From Hyalella azteca (lineage: Eukaryota; Arthropoda; Malacostraca; Amphipoda; Hyalellidae): 64,000 nt of DNA. Below, piece after piece: positions 1 through 10,607 of this stretch (within the stretch, counting starts at the first letter, position 1; the number at the start of each line of letters is the position of its first letter). The notes beneath the pieces are model-generated. The model had not been told where the DNA came from and made no database searches. It worked only from the letters and a program-made list of their open reading frames with translations. The translations under genes were made by a program, and so were the position numbers. Location: contig NW_025943907.1 in the NCBI RefSeq assembly GCF_000764305.2, forward strand, positions 186,001-250,000, read 5' to 3'.

Positions 1-180
1 GGAGAAATGTGGCGGTACTCATGGAAATGTGGTGGCATGATGGGGAAATGGGGAATGTAACGTCACCTAACGGCATATTGTAAAAAAGAATGTAACGGCA
101 TATTAGACAAAGGAATGTAACGGCATATTAGATAAATGGGGCGAAATTGAGGTAAAATCATTCAAAATCAGGCCAATTGA
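1..180. repeat. Short tandem repeat with GGAATGTAACGGCATATT
   Basis: About three copies of a 25-35 base unit containing gaatgtaacggcatatt lie between 53 and 138, preceded by related ggaaatgtgg phrases at the window edge. The array may continue to the left. Confidence 0.75.
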
Positions 181-238
181 AGTTAATTCAGGGATCATCA
201 GTCTATTTGTGGGCAAATCAGGCACAATAAGTTCTACT

Positions 239-322
239 CAAGTCACGCCAATACAAGTCAAGTCACGCCAATACAAGTCAAGTCACGCCAATACAAGTCA
301 AGTCACGCCAAGTCAAGTCAAG
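239..322. repeat. 20-bp tandem repeat
   Basis: Four nearly identical copies of caagtcacgccaatacaagt follow one another, the last partly shortened. The open frame across it is a consequence of the repeat and is not called as a gene. Confidence 0.92.
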
Positions 323-844
323 TGTTCATTCACCAGCTTGATCGATGACACAAAGTCCTTGGTATGTTCCCCGAAAGACGGCGTGATTGCTGCCATACAT
401 CAACCTATAGCACTCTAAGCCTTCAATAACATCAAGCTTTGTAATGCTCGGCAGTTAATCATGTCATTCACATTGGTCTTTTATATAGAATGTCAATGAC
501 GAACAAATAGCCCACTCTAAATATTTAATAAAAGCTCGCTTCGTGACGTCCGCATAAATCAGGTGGTAAACACATCGTTCTAATTTATTTTACATTCATT
601 ACGACGATTGATACACTAAGAAGGCAATAGTTGCATTGAAGATTACATACTTAACAATGTTTAACAATTCAGTGATCTAATGCATATAAGTTTTCTATGA
701 GAAAGTGGTTTGGGTAGAAGTTGAGTTTGATCATTTCAGGTATGTGAGTTTAGTAGATCCTGATTTAGATATTTAAGTTAACTTTCAGAAATAGAAATAA
801 GTCAATACCAAACTCGATAAGTATGCAACTTTTAAATCTTTGCA
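323..844. other. No gene seen
   Basis: A/T-rich sequence with no frame, splice pattern or RNA fold I can support. Confidence 0.5.
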
Positions 845-1660
845 AAGGAAACTGCTGAACGGAAACGGATGAAGTTGAAATTCAAAAGCTTTTTATACTA
901 ATTCTATTTCAGAAATTGCTGAGCTGACAATCGTGAAATTTGAAGGGCTTTTTTTTTATTGTAAAGGCAATAAATTTCTAGTTTTGTGATCTTTCAAGTT
1001 GAATATAAGAGTTAATTATACTAACTTATACTACTAATTTTTCAGAAATGGGCGAGCTGACTTTCTTGAAATTAAACAGCAATTTATGCCGTTTTATTGT
1101 AAATAAATTTCTAAATTTGGGGAAATTTTCAAGTTGAATCTGAAGAGTTATTTATTTGAACTGCATTTGAACATTTAATTGTAATTGAATTATGAAAGCC
1201 ATTACCGCAAATGCAATTCTGAAACATCTGAATTGACTCCTATCAAAGTTGGAGAACATAATTTATAAACGGGTATATTGATATCTATGTCGTTAACGTA
1301 GCCATTGAGCAGTTAGAAATTGACGAATTCCTCGAGTTAGGTGATATTGTTGTATTCAGCACCGGAAATACTGAAATGACAGAACGAACGTCTATAAAAT
1401 TCATGCAGCCACTGCATAGTTGAAAAATGAATGAAGTCCTCGAGCAAGGTAATATTTGCTGTTGAATCATGTAAATTGTAACCGGAAAACACATTTAGGA
1501 AACGTCCGAATGGAAACGGCTGAAGTTGAAGTTAAAAAATTATTCATAATTTTAAAATCCCGAGAAGTGACCCAAATGAAATGTAAACAGCACTTCTGCC
1601 GTTTTAAAGTGGACGAATTTCTAGTTTTCGGGGAATTTTAAAGTTAAACATAAAAAGAAA
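845..1660. repeat. Degenerate ~150-bp repeat, three copies
   Basis: Three stretches (about 845-1010, 1020-1165 and 1500-1650) share the order: aaacgg..gaagttgaa, a Leu/Phe-rich A/T part, gccgttttattgtaaa, aaatttctagttt(t/g)gggg, and a closing ttcaagttgaat. Copies have diverged to roughly 65-75% by eye. Two further related phrases with gaattcctcgagttaggtga (1325) and gaagtcctcgagcaaggtaa (1433) lie between them. This looks like an old satellite or element family rather than a gene. Confidence 0.6.
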
Positions 1661-1986
1661 TTTGTACATTTTTATTTTAAAACCCGTGCAGTGGCTGTTA
1701 TAATTTAAGGTATATGGCGCTTGTCGTTTCTGAATTTATTAAGTAACCAATGACTGTCACAAAAGAGCTAAAAAATTTTAACGAAATTCATTTTTTCGGT
1801 AAAAATCGTGATTATACAAAATATTTTTCTCTCTGATCTAAGGATAAATACTTGTTATTGAATCCATTGCTCAAAAGAATTTTTATTAAAACTTTGTCAT
1901 GAGAAGGTTATTTATCACAAACTTTTTATCTGGCACATCCCTAACTGGTGAACGAATCGAAAAACGTGCCCAGATTCTCATTCATA
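1661..1986. other. No gene seen
   Basis: A/T-rich sequence between two repeat regions. I see nothing supportable in it. Confidence 0.5.
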
Positions 1987-2134
1987 TCTGCCCTACAATC
2001 AAATAATGTGCAAAATTTTTGAACCCACTCTGGTGCTACCCTTAAATAACCAGCCCAAATTTTCAGCCCACCCTGCTGCTACAATTAAATCAGGTGCCCA
2101 AAATTTCAGCCCACCCTGCTGCTACAATTAAATG
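1987..2134. repeat. 43-bp tandem repeat
   Basis: About three and a half copies, the last two nearly identical around cagcccaccctgctgctaca, with a cagcccaaattttcag or caggtgcccaaaatttcag link. Copies decay toward the left. Confidence 0.8.
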
Positions 2135-2665
2135 TTCCGAACGAATTATCCCTTTTTTCAAAGTTGGACAATTCGAAGCAGGCGCGAGTAAGGTGTCACA
2201 AAAGAGCTTTCAACACCCTCACTCAGCGGCAGTAGGCCGAACCTATTTGCATCCATCACAATTTAGATAGAACTTTTCATTGTGTCTTCTTTAATCTCGA
2301 GAGAATTTTATTGCCGTGATCCGTCACCATTTGTACAAATCCTGACAAGAAAATTGGGTCGGCGCATAGACGTTGGCTAGGACCGTTTATAATACAAACG
2401 ATATATCTGCGGCCAATGAATGGCCGATGGTGAGGAGCTCTTGATTCTCAATAAGGATGCTCCCAATTCGGTTCTTGCTTCTAGAGCAGAGGAATTCTCG
2501 ACTGTTTGCTGTGCTAGGGTCTCCGCTACGGCGAGAAACAAATACGAGCTGGCCAGAAATTCTCGTTATATTGGGAGGGCTTCGATCGACAGCCTCACTG
2601 AATTGCTAGGACAGATCAGCCTCGAGCCTTTTGTAGTGTATGCAGTGTTGGGTGAGAAGCGGCCG
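2135..2665. other. No confident gene; one open stretch
   Basis: The plus-strand frame from 2420 to 2668 reads MADGEELLILNKDAPNSVL and onward for 82 codons, with non-repetitive composition. I do not recognise it, and its end runs into the minisatellite that follows. It could be a relic or chance. Confidence 0.3.
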
Positions 2666-3026
2666 TGAAGCTGGCCATGAAGCGGGACGTGAAGCAGGGC
2701 GTGAAGAGAGTGGTGCTGTGGGCCGTAAAGAAGGCTGAGAAGCGGCCGTGAAGCTGGCCGTGAAGCTGGCCGTGAAGCGGGACGTGAAGCGGGCGGTGCT
2801 GTGGGCCGTGAAGCTGGCCATAAAAAGGACTGTGAAGCGGGTCATGAAGTGGGATGTGAAGCGGGACGTGAAGCAGGAAGTAAAACGGGCGGTGTTGTTG
2901 GCCGTGAAAAGGTATGCGAAGCGGGTGGTGCTGTGGACCGTACAGCTGGCCGTGCAGAGAGGTGTTAAGGGGGCCGAGCTGTGGGTTGTGAAGCGGACCC
3001 TGAAGCTAGCCGTGAAGCGGAAATGA
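2666..3026. repeat. 12-bp-based minisatellite (GTGAAGCGGGCC type)
   Basis: About thirty degenerate copies of a 12-base unit such as gtgaagctggcc or gtgaagcgggac. The unit keeps three frames partly open, giving Val-Lys-Arg-Ala-type repeats on the plus strand and Ser/Arg/Phe-rich ones on the minus strand. There is no start context or flanking coding sequence, so I do not call it a gene. Confidence 0.88.
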
Positions 3027-3140
3027 AGCGCTTCCAGCTATTTTATTAGATTTCTTCTCGACATGTAATAAAAAGTTTTTTTAGCTTTATTTCAGAAAAG
3101 TATTTCGCACAGCGTTTCTTATTTTGCGGGTGTAGGTTAT

Positions 3141-3198
3141 TTCGAAAAACGAAAAATGAATAAAATCATATTATAAGTAAAAATTCTAAGACAGACAT
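3141..3198 (+). repeat. Left inverted repeat of the Penelope-like fragment
   Basis: This 58-base arm pairs with 3623-3680: 54 of 58 positions match when one arm is reverse-complemented, starting ttcgaaaaac and ending aaattctaagacagacat. The match stops sharply at both outer ends. Confidence 0.92.
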
Positions 3199-3212
3199 GT
3201 TTAATGCGATAA

Positions 3213-3533
3213 AACCTGGTCTATGAGTTCAGTTGTGCCCACTGCGCATCTGCGTACGTTGGAATGACGTCGCGTAACTTATACATCCGGGTTTCTGAAC
3301 ACCGTGGCAGGAGCTATCGTTCTAACTTGCCTCTCGCCAAGCCTCCTCATTCTTCCGTGCTCCTCCATGCTGAACAGTGCGACGTGGCGGTATCTGAGAG
3401 TGATTTCAGGATACTCGGTTCCACATCTGGCAGCTCGGATTTGAGAATTTTGGAGTCTCTACATATCTTTAAACGAAAACCATGTCTCAATAATGCGTTT
3501 AGTTCATATAATCTGGAAATAGTGGATCGCTAG
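3213..3533 (+). pseudogene. Penelope-like element GIY-YIG endonuclease domain fragment
   Basis: The frame opens after a stop at 3210-3212 and reads VYEFSCAHCASAYVGMTSRN, then LYIRVSEHRG and, near the end, RILESLHIFKRKPCLNNAFS. The Cys-x-x-Cys pair, the YVGMTSRxL core, the Arg-x-x-EH motif and the closing KPxLNN are hallmarks of the GIY-YIG endonuclease domain at the C-terminus of Penelope-like retroelement proteins (family knowledge). These enzymes nick target DNA for reverse-transcription-primed insertion. The reverse transcriptase domain is absent, so this is a truncated 3' copy. It sits between two 58-base inverted repeats, a layout known for Penelope elements. The end at a TAG after IVDR fits the usual protein end. 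Confidence 0.88.
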
Positions 3534-3622
3534 GCTTTTATATTCTTTTCGTGACCCCTAGGACTAAGTTGTTCCAATCGAGTCCTGTTTTTTGATATAA
3601 TGTTAGGTCTTGTTTAGGTTTT

Positions 3623-3680
3623 ATGTCTGTCTTAGAATTTTGACTCATGATATGATTTTATTCATTTTTAGTTTTTCGAA
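3623..3680 (-). repeat. Right inverted repeat of the Penelope-like fragment
   Basis: This is the reverse-complement partner of 3141-3198. It directly abuts the hammerhead-like motif at 3681. Confidence 0.92.
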
Positions 3681-3707
3681 CTGATGATGGAGCTGGACTC
3701 CGGAACG
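3681..3707 (+). ncRNA. Hammerhead-ribozyme-like core
   Basis: The sequence ctgatga is followed by a short hairpin, ggag-ctgga-ctcc, and then ggaacg. This is the layout of a hammerhead catalytic core (CUGAUGA, stem II, GAAA), except that the second core A is G. Hammerhead motifs are known in the terminal repeats of Penelope-like elements, and this one directly abuts the element's right inverted repeat. A clear stem III with a cleavage triplet is not obvious downstream, and the core change probably makes it inactive. Confidence 0.55.
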
Positions 3708-4170
3708 TTTTCAATATCGATATGGTGAAATTGCATTGTGTTTTCTTTGCTCTTAGATTCCTTGTGAACTTGCCATATAAGCAGACTGATAATATAAGTA
3801 CGTGTAGTTTATTTGAAGTGGGAATCCAATATTGCTTATACGTTAAACTTTACGCATATTGTACTTTTAATCATTCTCAGAATATTCGAAGTGAAGAAAG
3901 TATTCAAAGTATACGACCTGCACCTCATTAGAATATGCAAATTGTTGTCGATTGTTCCACATTTTCATGTTGCATGGAAATGATCTATTTACAGCACTTT
4001 GGTACAAAGGAATTTTATTATAAATTTTGATTTCTACTCGAAATATTAATGATTTTTGGAGAGCGAAAAATTTTCCATGGTACCGTTTATTAAAATTTTC
4101 TAATGCTGCTATCTTTAGAATCTTCATGACAGAATTTATATTTATACTTAGAATTACATGCTATGTGATG
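3708..4170. other. No gene seen
   Basis: A/T-rich sequence between the Penelope fragment and the 629-bp duplication. Open frames here are short and unrecognised. Confidence 0.5.
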
Positions 4171-5428
4171 TAAAACCTTAAATGACATTTTTCACTTTAA
4201 TTACGTATAATTGTATTTCATATTTAATTTTATACTTTCAATTCAAACACTTATTTTTTTCCTGGTCCATTTGTTATGATTTTAATAGCTGTCGTGATAG
4301 CGCACCATGTTACCAGTCTTGTCTGACGGAGGTTTTTTCCTCCTCTCAGTCTCCCGTTTGTTCTTAGCCGCTCGAGAGCCGTCACAAGTATATAGAAAAT
4401 TGCAAACTTCACAGCTTCAGAGTTTGTCTTGCATAAAAACTCGTTTTAAAGAACTACGCTAAAAATACAGGGACATGAGAGAAGGAACTTTCGTATCCAT
4501 TTGGCTGTATACATTAATAAACGGGCCAACATTGCTCTCGAGAATGTGAGAACACACGATAAGAAGATAATACTGAGATAATAAATATTTAATGAGAAGA
4601 ATAAATAGAGAAAATTAGATGACGAATTTGTCACTGAGCTTTTTGAGGGGTTTCCTGGCAGGAAATACACGGCTTTTTTCGTCTTAAAAAATATTTATTT
4701 TTATGAGGCTGTCCGTCGTCTGGACTTGTCAATTTATCGACGTCATTCTATCAAAAGAAAACCGATTAAGAGAAGTTTGAAGTTTTAGAGCGACTGAAAT
4801 AAAACCTTAAATGACATTTTTCACTTTAATTACGTATAATTGTATTTCATATTTAATTTTATACTTTCAATTCAAACACTTATTTTTTTCCTGGTCCATT
4901 TGTTATGATTTTAATAGCTGTCGTGATAGCGCACCATGTTACCAGTCTTGTCTGACGGAGGTTTTTTCCTCCTCTCAGTCTCCCGTTTGTTCTTAGCCGC
5001 TCGAGAGCCGTCACAAGTATATAGAAAATTGCAAACTTCACAGCTTCAGAGTTTGTCTTGCATAAAAACTCGTTTTAAAGAACTACGCTAAAAATACAGG
5101 GACATGAGAGAAGGAACTTTCGTATCCATTTGGCTGTATACATTAATAAACGGGCCAACATTGCTCTCGAGAATGTGAGAACACACGATAAGAAGATAAT
5201 ACTGAGATAATAAATATTTAATGAGAAGAATAAATAGAGAAAATTAGATGACGAATTTGTCACTGAGCTTTTTGAGGGGTTTCCTGGCAGGAAATACACG
5301 GCTTTTTTCGTCTTAAAAAATATTTATTTTTATGAGGCTGTCCGTCGTCTGGACTTGTCAATTTATCGACGTCATTCTATCAAATGAAAACCGATTAAGA
5401 GAAGTTTGAAGTTTTAGAGCGACTGAAT
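4171..5428. repeat. 629-bp tandem duplication
   Basis: Unit 1 is 4171-4799 and unit 2 is 4800-5428. The two are identical at every position I compared except one (caaaagaaaacc in unit 1, caaatgaaaacc in unit 2 near 5385). Each unit starts taaaaccttaaatgac and ends tttagagcgactgaa; the phrase taaaac recurs just after the second copy. The interior is single-copy in appearance, with no recognisable protein. It is either a very recent duplication or an assembly artefact. Confidence 0.95.
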
Positions 5429-6447
5429 AAAACTTCGATTTAGATTTAACTAAATAGAAAAATATGAATTCACCAATCAAGCCGAAGCATCAATAATCCT
5501 TACCAAAAGTACTGCTGAAAAGGAGGTATTATTTATTATGTTTGAACAGCGTATTTTATTCATAAATAAGGTGTGGTAGCCTAAATGACTTGGAATTTTT
5601 CTGGTACACGAATTAAGTCATAATAAATCATGGTCTAATGTTACGCTCGAACTAACTTTGCCACAAACACAATATATATGACCTAGAAAATAAAACTTTT
5701 CTTACGAAATAATAAATATATTTTAACATATATGGATTGAAATTAAATGACTTTTGAATTTAACGTCCTGTCGTCAAAGTATATGAGTAAATTAATTGTA
5801 AAGTATTACTTGAAGTTTCTAGAGACTTGAGAGCAGAATATTTTATATATTTTACGTTTTTACGTTTTGAAAAAATGCATAAAATATCGATAATATTTCT
5901 AAAGTTTTTATTTTATTTATTTCATTTGAAGAGTGTAAAATGCGGCGTTTTGACTTGACACTCCCAGAAAGAACTTTATGATTTTAAACTTTAAGAACTT
6001 CGCCATGATATCGGTACCTGTGGCTAAATCTTCAAATTCCATAAACCCTCTGCTAAAACTGTGACTTCATTGCTTTCTTTAAATAGATCAATTTATGAAA
6101 AAAACAAGGCCTTTTATAATAAAATAGCGAATGAGAAAGAACAATAAAAAAAGACATGTTGAGTACGAAGCCGCTGGTAGCTCGAGTGCCACTCGAGTGG
6201 GATCGACGGAGTGGGAGATCTCGAGCCGAGGCGGCGAGAGGGACGAGTTGGAGAGGAGAGAGGGATCTCGCCGAGAAAGTTTTTACTTTCACAAAAAGAA
6301 TGAAAGTGGAATTTCTTCCCTTCGCTGCATTTGTAGGAAGTTTTTAAATTAAATTTCGAAGAACGGGATGTTTTTGACTCGGATATTCTGTTAGGAAAAA
6401 CTCTGTTAACTTGTTCGTTGAGAATGAATTGTGATGTTGCACTAGTA
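5429..6447. other. No confident gene
   Basis: A/T-rich apart from a G/C-richer patch at 6160-6270 (gctcgagtgccactcgagtg and a GAGAGG-rich run). Two overlapping plus frames cross that patch; neither product is recognisable. Confidence 0.45.
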
Positions 6448-6709
6448 GATGCAAACTGGAGACATTAATAAGCGAAGTTCTGGATGCGAACTGGAGACAA
6501 TAAGAAGCGAAGTTCTGGATGCAAACTGGAGACAATAAGAAGCGAAGTTCTGGATGCAAACTGGAGACAATAACAAGTGAAGTTCTGGAAGAAAAATGTA
6601 GAAAATAATAAGCGAAGTTGAGAAAAAATAAAGACAATCATGAGCGAAGTTCTGGACGAAAATTGAAGACAATAATTAGTGAAGGAGTGGATGCAAATTT
6701 GAGAAAATA
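6448..6709. repeat. 35-bp tandem repeat
   Basis: About seven copies; the central ones read gatgcaaactggagacaata followed by agaagcgaagttctg, with a step of 35 bases (6484, 6519, 6554). Outer copies are decayed and partly lost. Confidence 0.9.
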
Positions 6710-8039
6710 TGAATCAAAGGTGGTTCAGCAGTTTATCATTAGGTGGCGTCGGTGTACATTGCACACCGATTCCCAGCATACTGCAAGGTTGTCGGGATTG
6801 CGGACAAAATGAATCCACAAACGAAAATAAAGAGGAAGTTAATCAGGACAGCCCGATGCGGGAATAGAAGCAACCAATAAACAATACAATAAGTAAACAA
6901 ATTGAGGGCGGGACTTCAAAGAAAATCCAGGAGTCAAACGAAACGAGTTATTTATTGTAGGGGTTGGTGGGATCAATGACTGTTTTATAAATTATTGGTT
7001 TAGTATAAGTTAGGAAGCGTGCATTCAAATTCTTGTATTTAATACTTGATCATAAGTTTTAGGATTTTGTTGTGATATATTAACTGCTACGATAATTTGA
7101 ACGAAATAAAATATTAGTGATAGTTGTCATTCAATAGAGATGAGGAATTTTTTATATATGGATTCTTATCAAAATCAATGTTTGCGTTAAATCAGTACCT
7201 GCGCTGGAAATTTTAATGCAAGTTTTTTTTTTCATTTCAGATATCAATGGTCGCAAATATTCTCAAAAATACTAATTTGGAGAGTCGGATAGGTGCCATA
7301 ATAAAATTACACACTTGAAAAACTTCTAAAGTAAATTATAAGCTAAACTTACTTTTCCAGTCGCACTGAATGAGCTTATGAATACTGCCCTTTCCTTATC
7401 AAAGAGGACCATGTGTCAGTATGGAAACATCGTCGCAATAATTGTACCAGCTGAAGTTTTATCTGTAAAACTGATTTTCTGGTTGAAATACGACTATCGC
7501 AATTTCAGCTGCACGGCTGTAGCTGTAAAAATGATTTTCTGATAGAAATACACTGTAGTAAAAAAGTTGTGATTCAGCGCTTCCATTTTAAATCGTAATA
7601 CTTCTTGCTAAGCATNAAGAAATTCAAATAGAAAGGAAAAAAACAGATGACAATTTTAAAGTCGAGGGGTAAGAGGATGGCTGAGCGCTACACGGAAGAG
7701 GCGGGCAGCTCGATCGTTTGCAGGAGCCGCCGCCAGGGCGACAACAGCGCGGGCGGCCGGAACAACTGCTGGGCTGCGGCCGATAACAGCGGAGAGCTGG
7801 GCACGGCTGACGTTAGGGTGTGGGTGGTGGGAGCAGAAGTAAGGCTAGCTGGAAAATTATGGCCATATTAATGATGTAGCATAGTCAAAAGGAATGATGA
7901 AGTTAACGTCTGATGCAGTGGCTTGATTGTAATGGTGCAGGCGACGATAATATGGTTACAGTCATATGGAAAATAATGACCCATTGGAGCTGTATAGTAC
8001 TGTTGATGTTGCTTATAATGAGATGGCTAGCCTTAACAT
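6710..8039. other. No confident gene; single N at 7616
   Basis: Mostly A/T-rich. A G/C-rich patch at 7670-7860 (gaggcgggcagctcgatcgt region) has an open plus frame of 74 codons with unrecognised product. One ambiguous base at 7616 shows an assembly uncertainty. Confidence 0.45.
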
Positions 8040-8566
8040 AACATAAAATAACATAGTGATGTCGGCGCTAAAGAGTAGGCCTGATGTGGCCTGTCGCCGA
8101 TTCTTGAAATTTTTGTGACTTGTTGACAGAAGTTCTAAAATCGTGTCATTTGACCGGATCTTCTCAATACTGACGATAGTTTGAAATGGCTACTAGACTT
8201 CCACCGGGTTCGATATGGTGCTAGACATTTCAAATCTAAACATATATTTTTCCATAGCTTATCTAGTCTGTTCTTGAACGCGTTTATACTTGGAGCGCCT
8301 ACAACGTAATCAGGGAGGCTGTTCCACATGTCGGTGATTCGAAGCGAGAAGAAATGTTGGCGCGTGGACAAGTTGCAGCGCAGTATTTTTAGTTCATAGC
8401 CGTGGCCCCTGGCGTTGGTTCTTGTTTCAATTACTTGTAATACTTCGAGGACCTTGTATAAACCATGTGTATACTTGTATACTTCAATGAGATCCCCACG
8501 CAGACGTCGATAAATGAGGTTTGGAAACTTCATAATTGCATAATTCACAATTGCATCATATTGCAA
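8040..8566 (-). mobile_element. 5'-truncated LINE (non-LTR retrotransposon) 3' end
   Basis: The minus-strand frame 8566-8135 reads IYRRLRGDLIEVYKYTHGLY, later LSTRQHFFSLRITDMWNSLP and APSINAFKNRLDKLW. This is the characteristic end of the reverse transcriptase protein of many non-LTR elements (CR1/L2/jockey-like groups), past the catalytic domain. The frame ends at a stop followed by about 95 bases of 3' sequence and then a TGTTATTTTATGTTATGTTA microsatellite tail (8058-8038), typical of LINE 3' ends. The element is truncated at its 5' side near 8566, as expected for dead LINE copies. No catalytic residues are included. Confidence 0.87.
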
Positions 8567-8805
8567 GTAAAACTACTAGGAATATAACAATTAACGATAC
8601 CAATCAACTTAACAGTTATGGAGGTCGGTGTCGTTACCGGGTAGCTAAGTCCTACAGAAATTAATAAAGGTTCTCTTCGCACAGCTGAAGCCACAATATT
8701 GCATGACGTCATTGTAGTAACTTCTTCTCGACTAGAAAAACCAAAAAGAGGACGAAGGTATTGAAGCAGTTGATAAAAACCGGTACAGATGTACGATTAA
8801 TGATT
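8567..8805. other. No gene seen
   Basis: A/T-rich spacer between the LINE tail and a tandem duplication. Confidence 0.5.
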
Positions 8806-9221
8806 ATTTGTTGTCTGAAATGAAAATAGTTATAACATGATAAAATTATAATACAATTTACAAAAATAAAAATGATGATTTCCTGTCCCTTATACAGGGT
8901 GGGGCTGAACGACCACCATCTTCCTGATATTATTTTCAAAACATAAGAATTCTTAATGGTATGTTATGCTAACCTCGAGGAAAATAAACTTTCTTCTTTA
9001 TGTACCTCCATTAATTTGTTGTCAGAAATGAAAGTAGTTATAACATGATAAAATTATAATACAATTTACAAAAATAATAATGATGATTTCCAGTCCCTTA
9101 TACAGGGTGGGGCTGAACGGCCACCATCTTTCTGATATTATTTTCAAAACATAAGTATTCTAAATGGTATGTTATGCTAATCTCGAGGAAAATAAACTTT
9201 CTTCTTTATGTACCTCCATTA
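8806..9221. repeat. 208-bp tandem duplication
   Basis: Unit 1 is 8806-9013 and unit 2 is 9014-9221, more than 95% identical by eye. Each starts atttgttgtc(t/a)gaaatga and ends tatgtacctccatta. The interior has ttatacagggtggggctgaa. The differences (for example aatagt/agtagt and cgacc/cggcc) show it is older than the 629-bp duplication. Confidence 0.93.
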
Positions 9222-10206
9222 CTCTTTTATTTCGCCTCAAAACTGCTCAATCGGTTCTGCCACAACCTGTATTACATTACTCACATGAAGTATTTTTTTC
9301 TAGCAGGATTGAGCTGATGCTCGAACAAAGGCAGAAAAAATGGTCATGAAGAGCAAATAGCTATTTTGAAGATTATTTGCCTGCTAAACATATAATATAA
9401 TACATCATCTTGAACAAATTGAATGACAAAGTAAAAACAATATCGCAAAACAGTAAAAATATGAATGAAATTGCAGGAGAGGAATGTCGTTGAAGAAGTT
9501 TTTTATTGTTAAGTGAATAATGGAAACAATTTGAAATATATTATAAACTATACCTGAATGTATTGTTACTTAAGACACAGTTAAACTCAACAGTTTTCAC
9601 TCGTGTTACGAATTCACCTTACCCCCAAATCAGTATATAATTTTCCTGTGGTTTTAAATCGGTGCCGTATTTTGGACAAATTCTGAATATTACCGTAAAA
9701 ATTCTGAAAAAGTAGCATTCAACAGTCAACACATTTGGTACAATGTTCAGCTTTGGAAATGTTCATAAAAAGTTGGAAAGTGAATAGCGATAGTGATAAC
9801 GACAATTGTACTTTTCTGTGTCTAGATACAATTCAAAATCCAGAGTTGAGTTAACGCATCAAGTTAACAGATGTCCTACAATATCGTCACAAATTCAAGC
9901 ATAATTTTTTCTTATTTATTAACTTTCTTTTATGGAGTCTTCTCCACGTCCTCTATAGATTTTCTCACTAAGTTTTTGAACACTTTAATAATTACTTGTT
10001 GTAATTTCTACGATAGTACTTAGATTTCTACGATAGGACTTAGTTTCACCAACAGAAGTTAAAAACTGAAGCGACGTCTGCAGTCTTGAGAGCAAATCAC
10101 CCATCGCCTTCCTCCTCATAGTCCTCAAGCACCTTAGGGAGTCACCAAGTCCCAGCTTATATAGTCCCTACTCCTCATCTCCTCCAAGCTCCTACGTGAA
10201 GTGCCA
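9222..10206. other. No gene seen
   Basis: A/T-rich; the last 120 bases drift into the C/T-rich composition of the next repeat (cctcctcatagtcctcaagc). Confidence 0.5.
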
Positions 10207-10607
10207 CGTCTCTGCTCATAGTCCCTGCCCATCATGGTTCCTGCTCCTCATGGTCCCTGCTCCTCATGGTCCCTGCCCCTCATGGTCCCTGCCCCTCATG
10301 GTCCCTGCCCCTTATGGTCCCTGCTCCTCATGATCCCTGCCCTTATGGTCCCTGCTCCTCATGATCCCTGCCCTTTATGGTCCCTGCTCCTCATGGTCCC
10401 TGCTCCTCATGATCCCTACCCTTATGGTCCCTGCTCCTCATGGTCCCTGCCCTTATGGTATGGTCCCTGCTCCTCATAGTCCCTGCCCCTTATGGTCACT
10501 GCTCCCTATGGTTCCCAATACCTTGATGGTGGTACCACGTCCCTACTCATGGTCCTTGCCCCTCATGGTCCCTGCCCCTCATGGTCCCTGCCCCTCATAG
10601 TCCCTAG
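10207..10607. repeat. 18-bp minisatellite (CTCATGGTCCCTGCTC type)
   Basis: About twenty copies of an 18-base unit such as cctcatggtccctgctcc, with lost or changed bases in some. Plus-strand frames (Val-Pro-Ala-Pro-His-Gly-type peptides) follow from the unit length and are not called as genes. It ends in a gttggggagggggaggggga run at 10609. Confidence 0.93.

Noticed and set aside
4182..5299. Duplicated 61- and 74-codon open frames as paralogous genes
   Set aside because: They are the same DNA in the two units of the 629-bp duplication; products are A/T-driven and unrecognised.
10234..10600. Pro/His/Gly-rich repeat protein on the plus strand
   Set aside because: Produced by the 18-base array; several frames are equally open and there is no start context or splice support.
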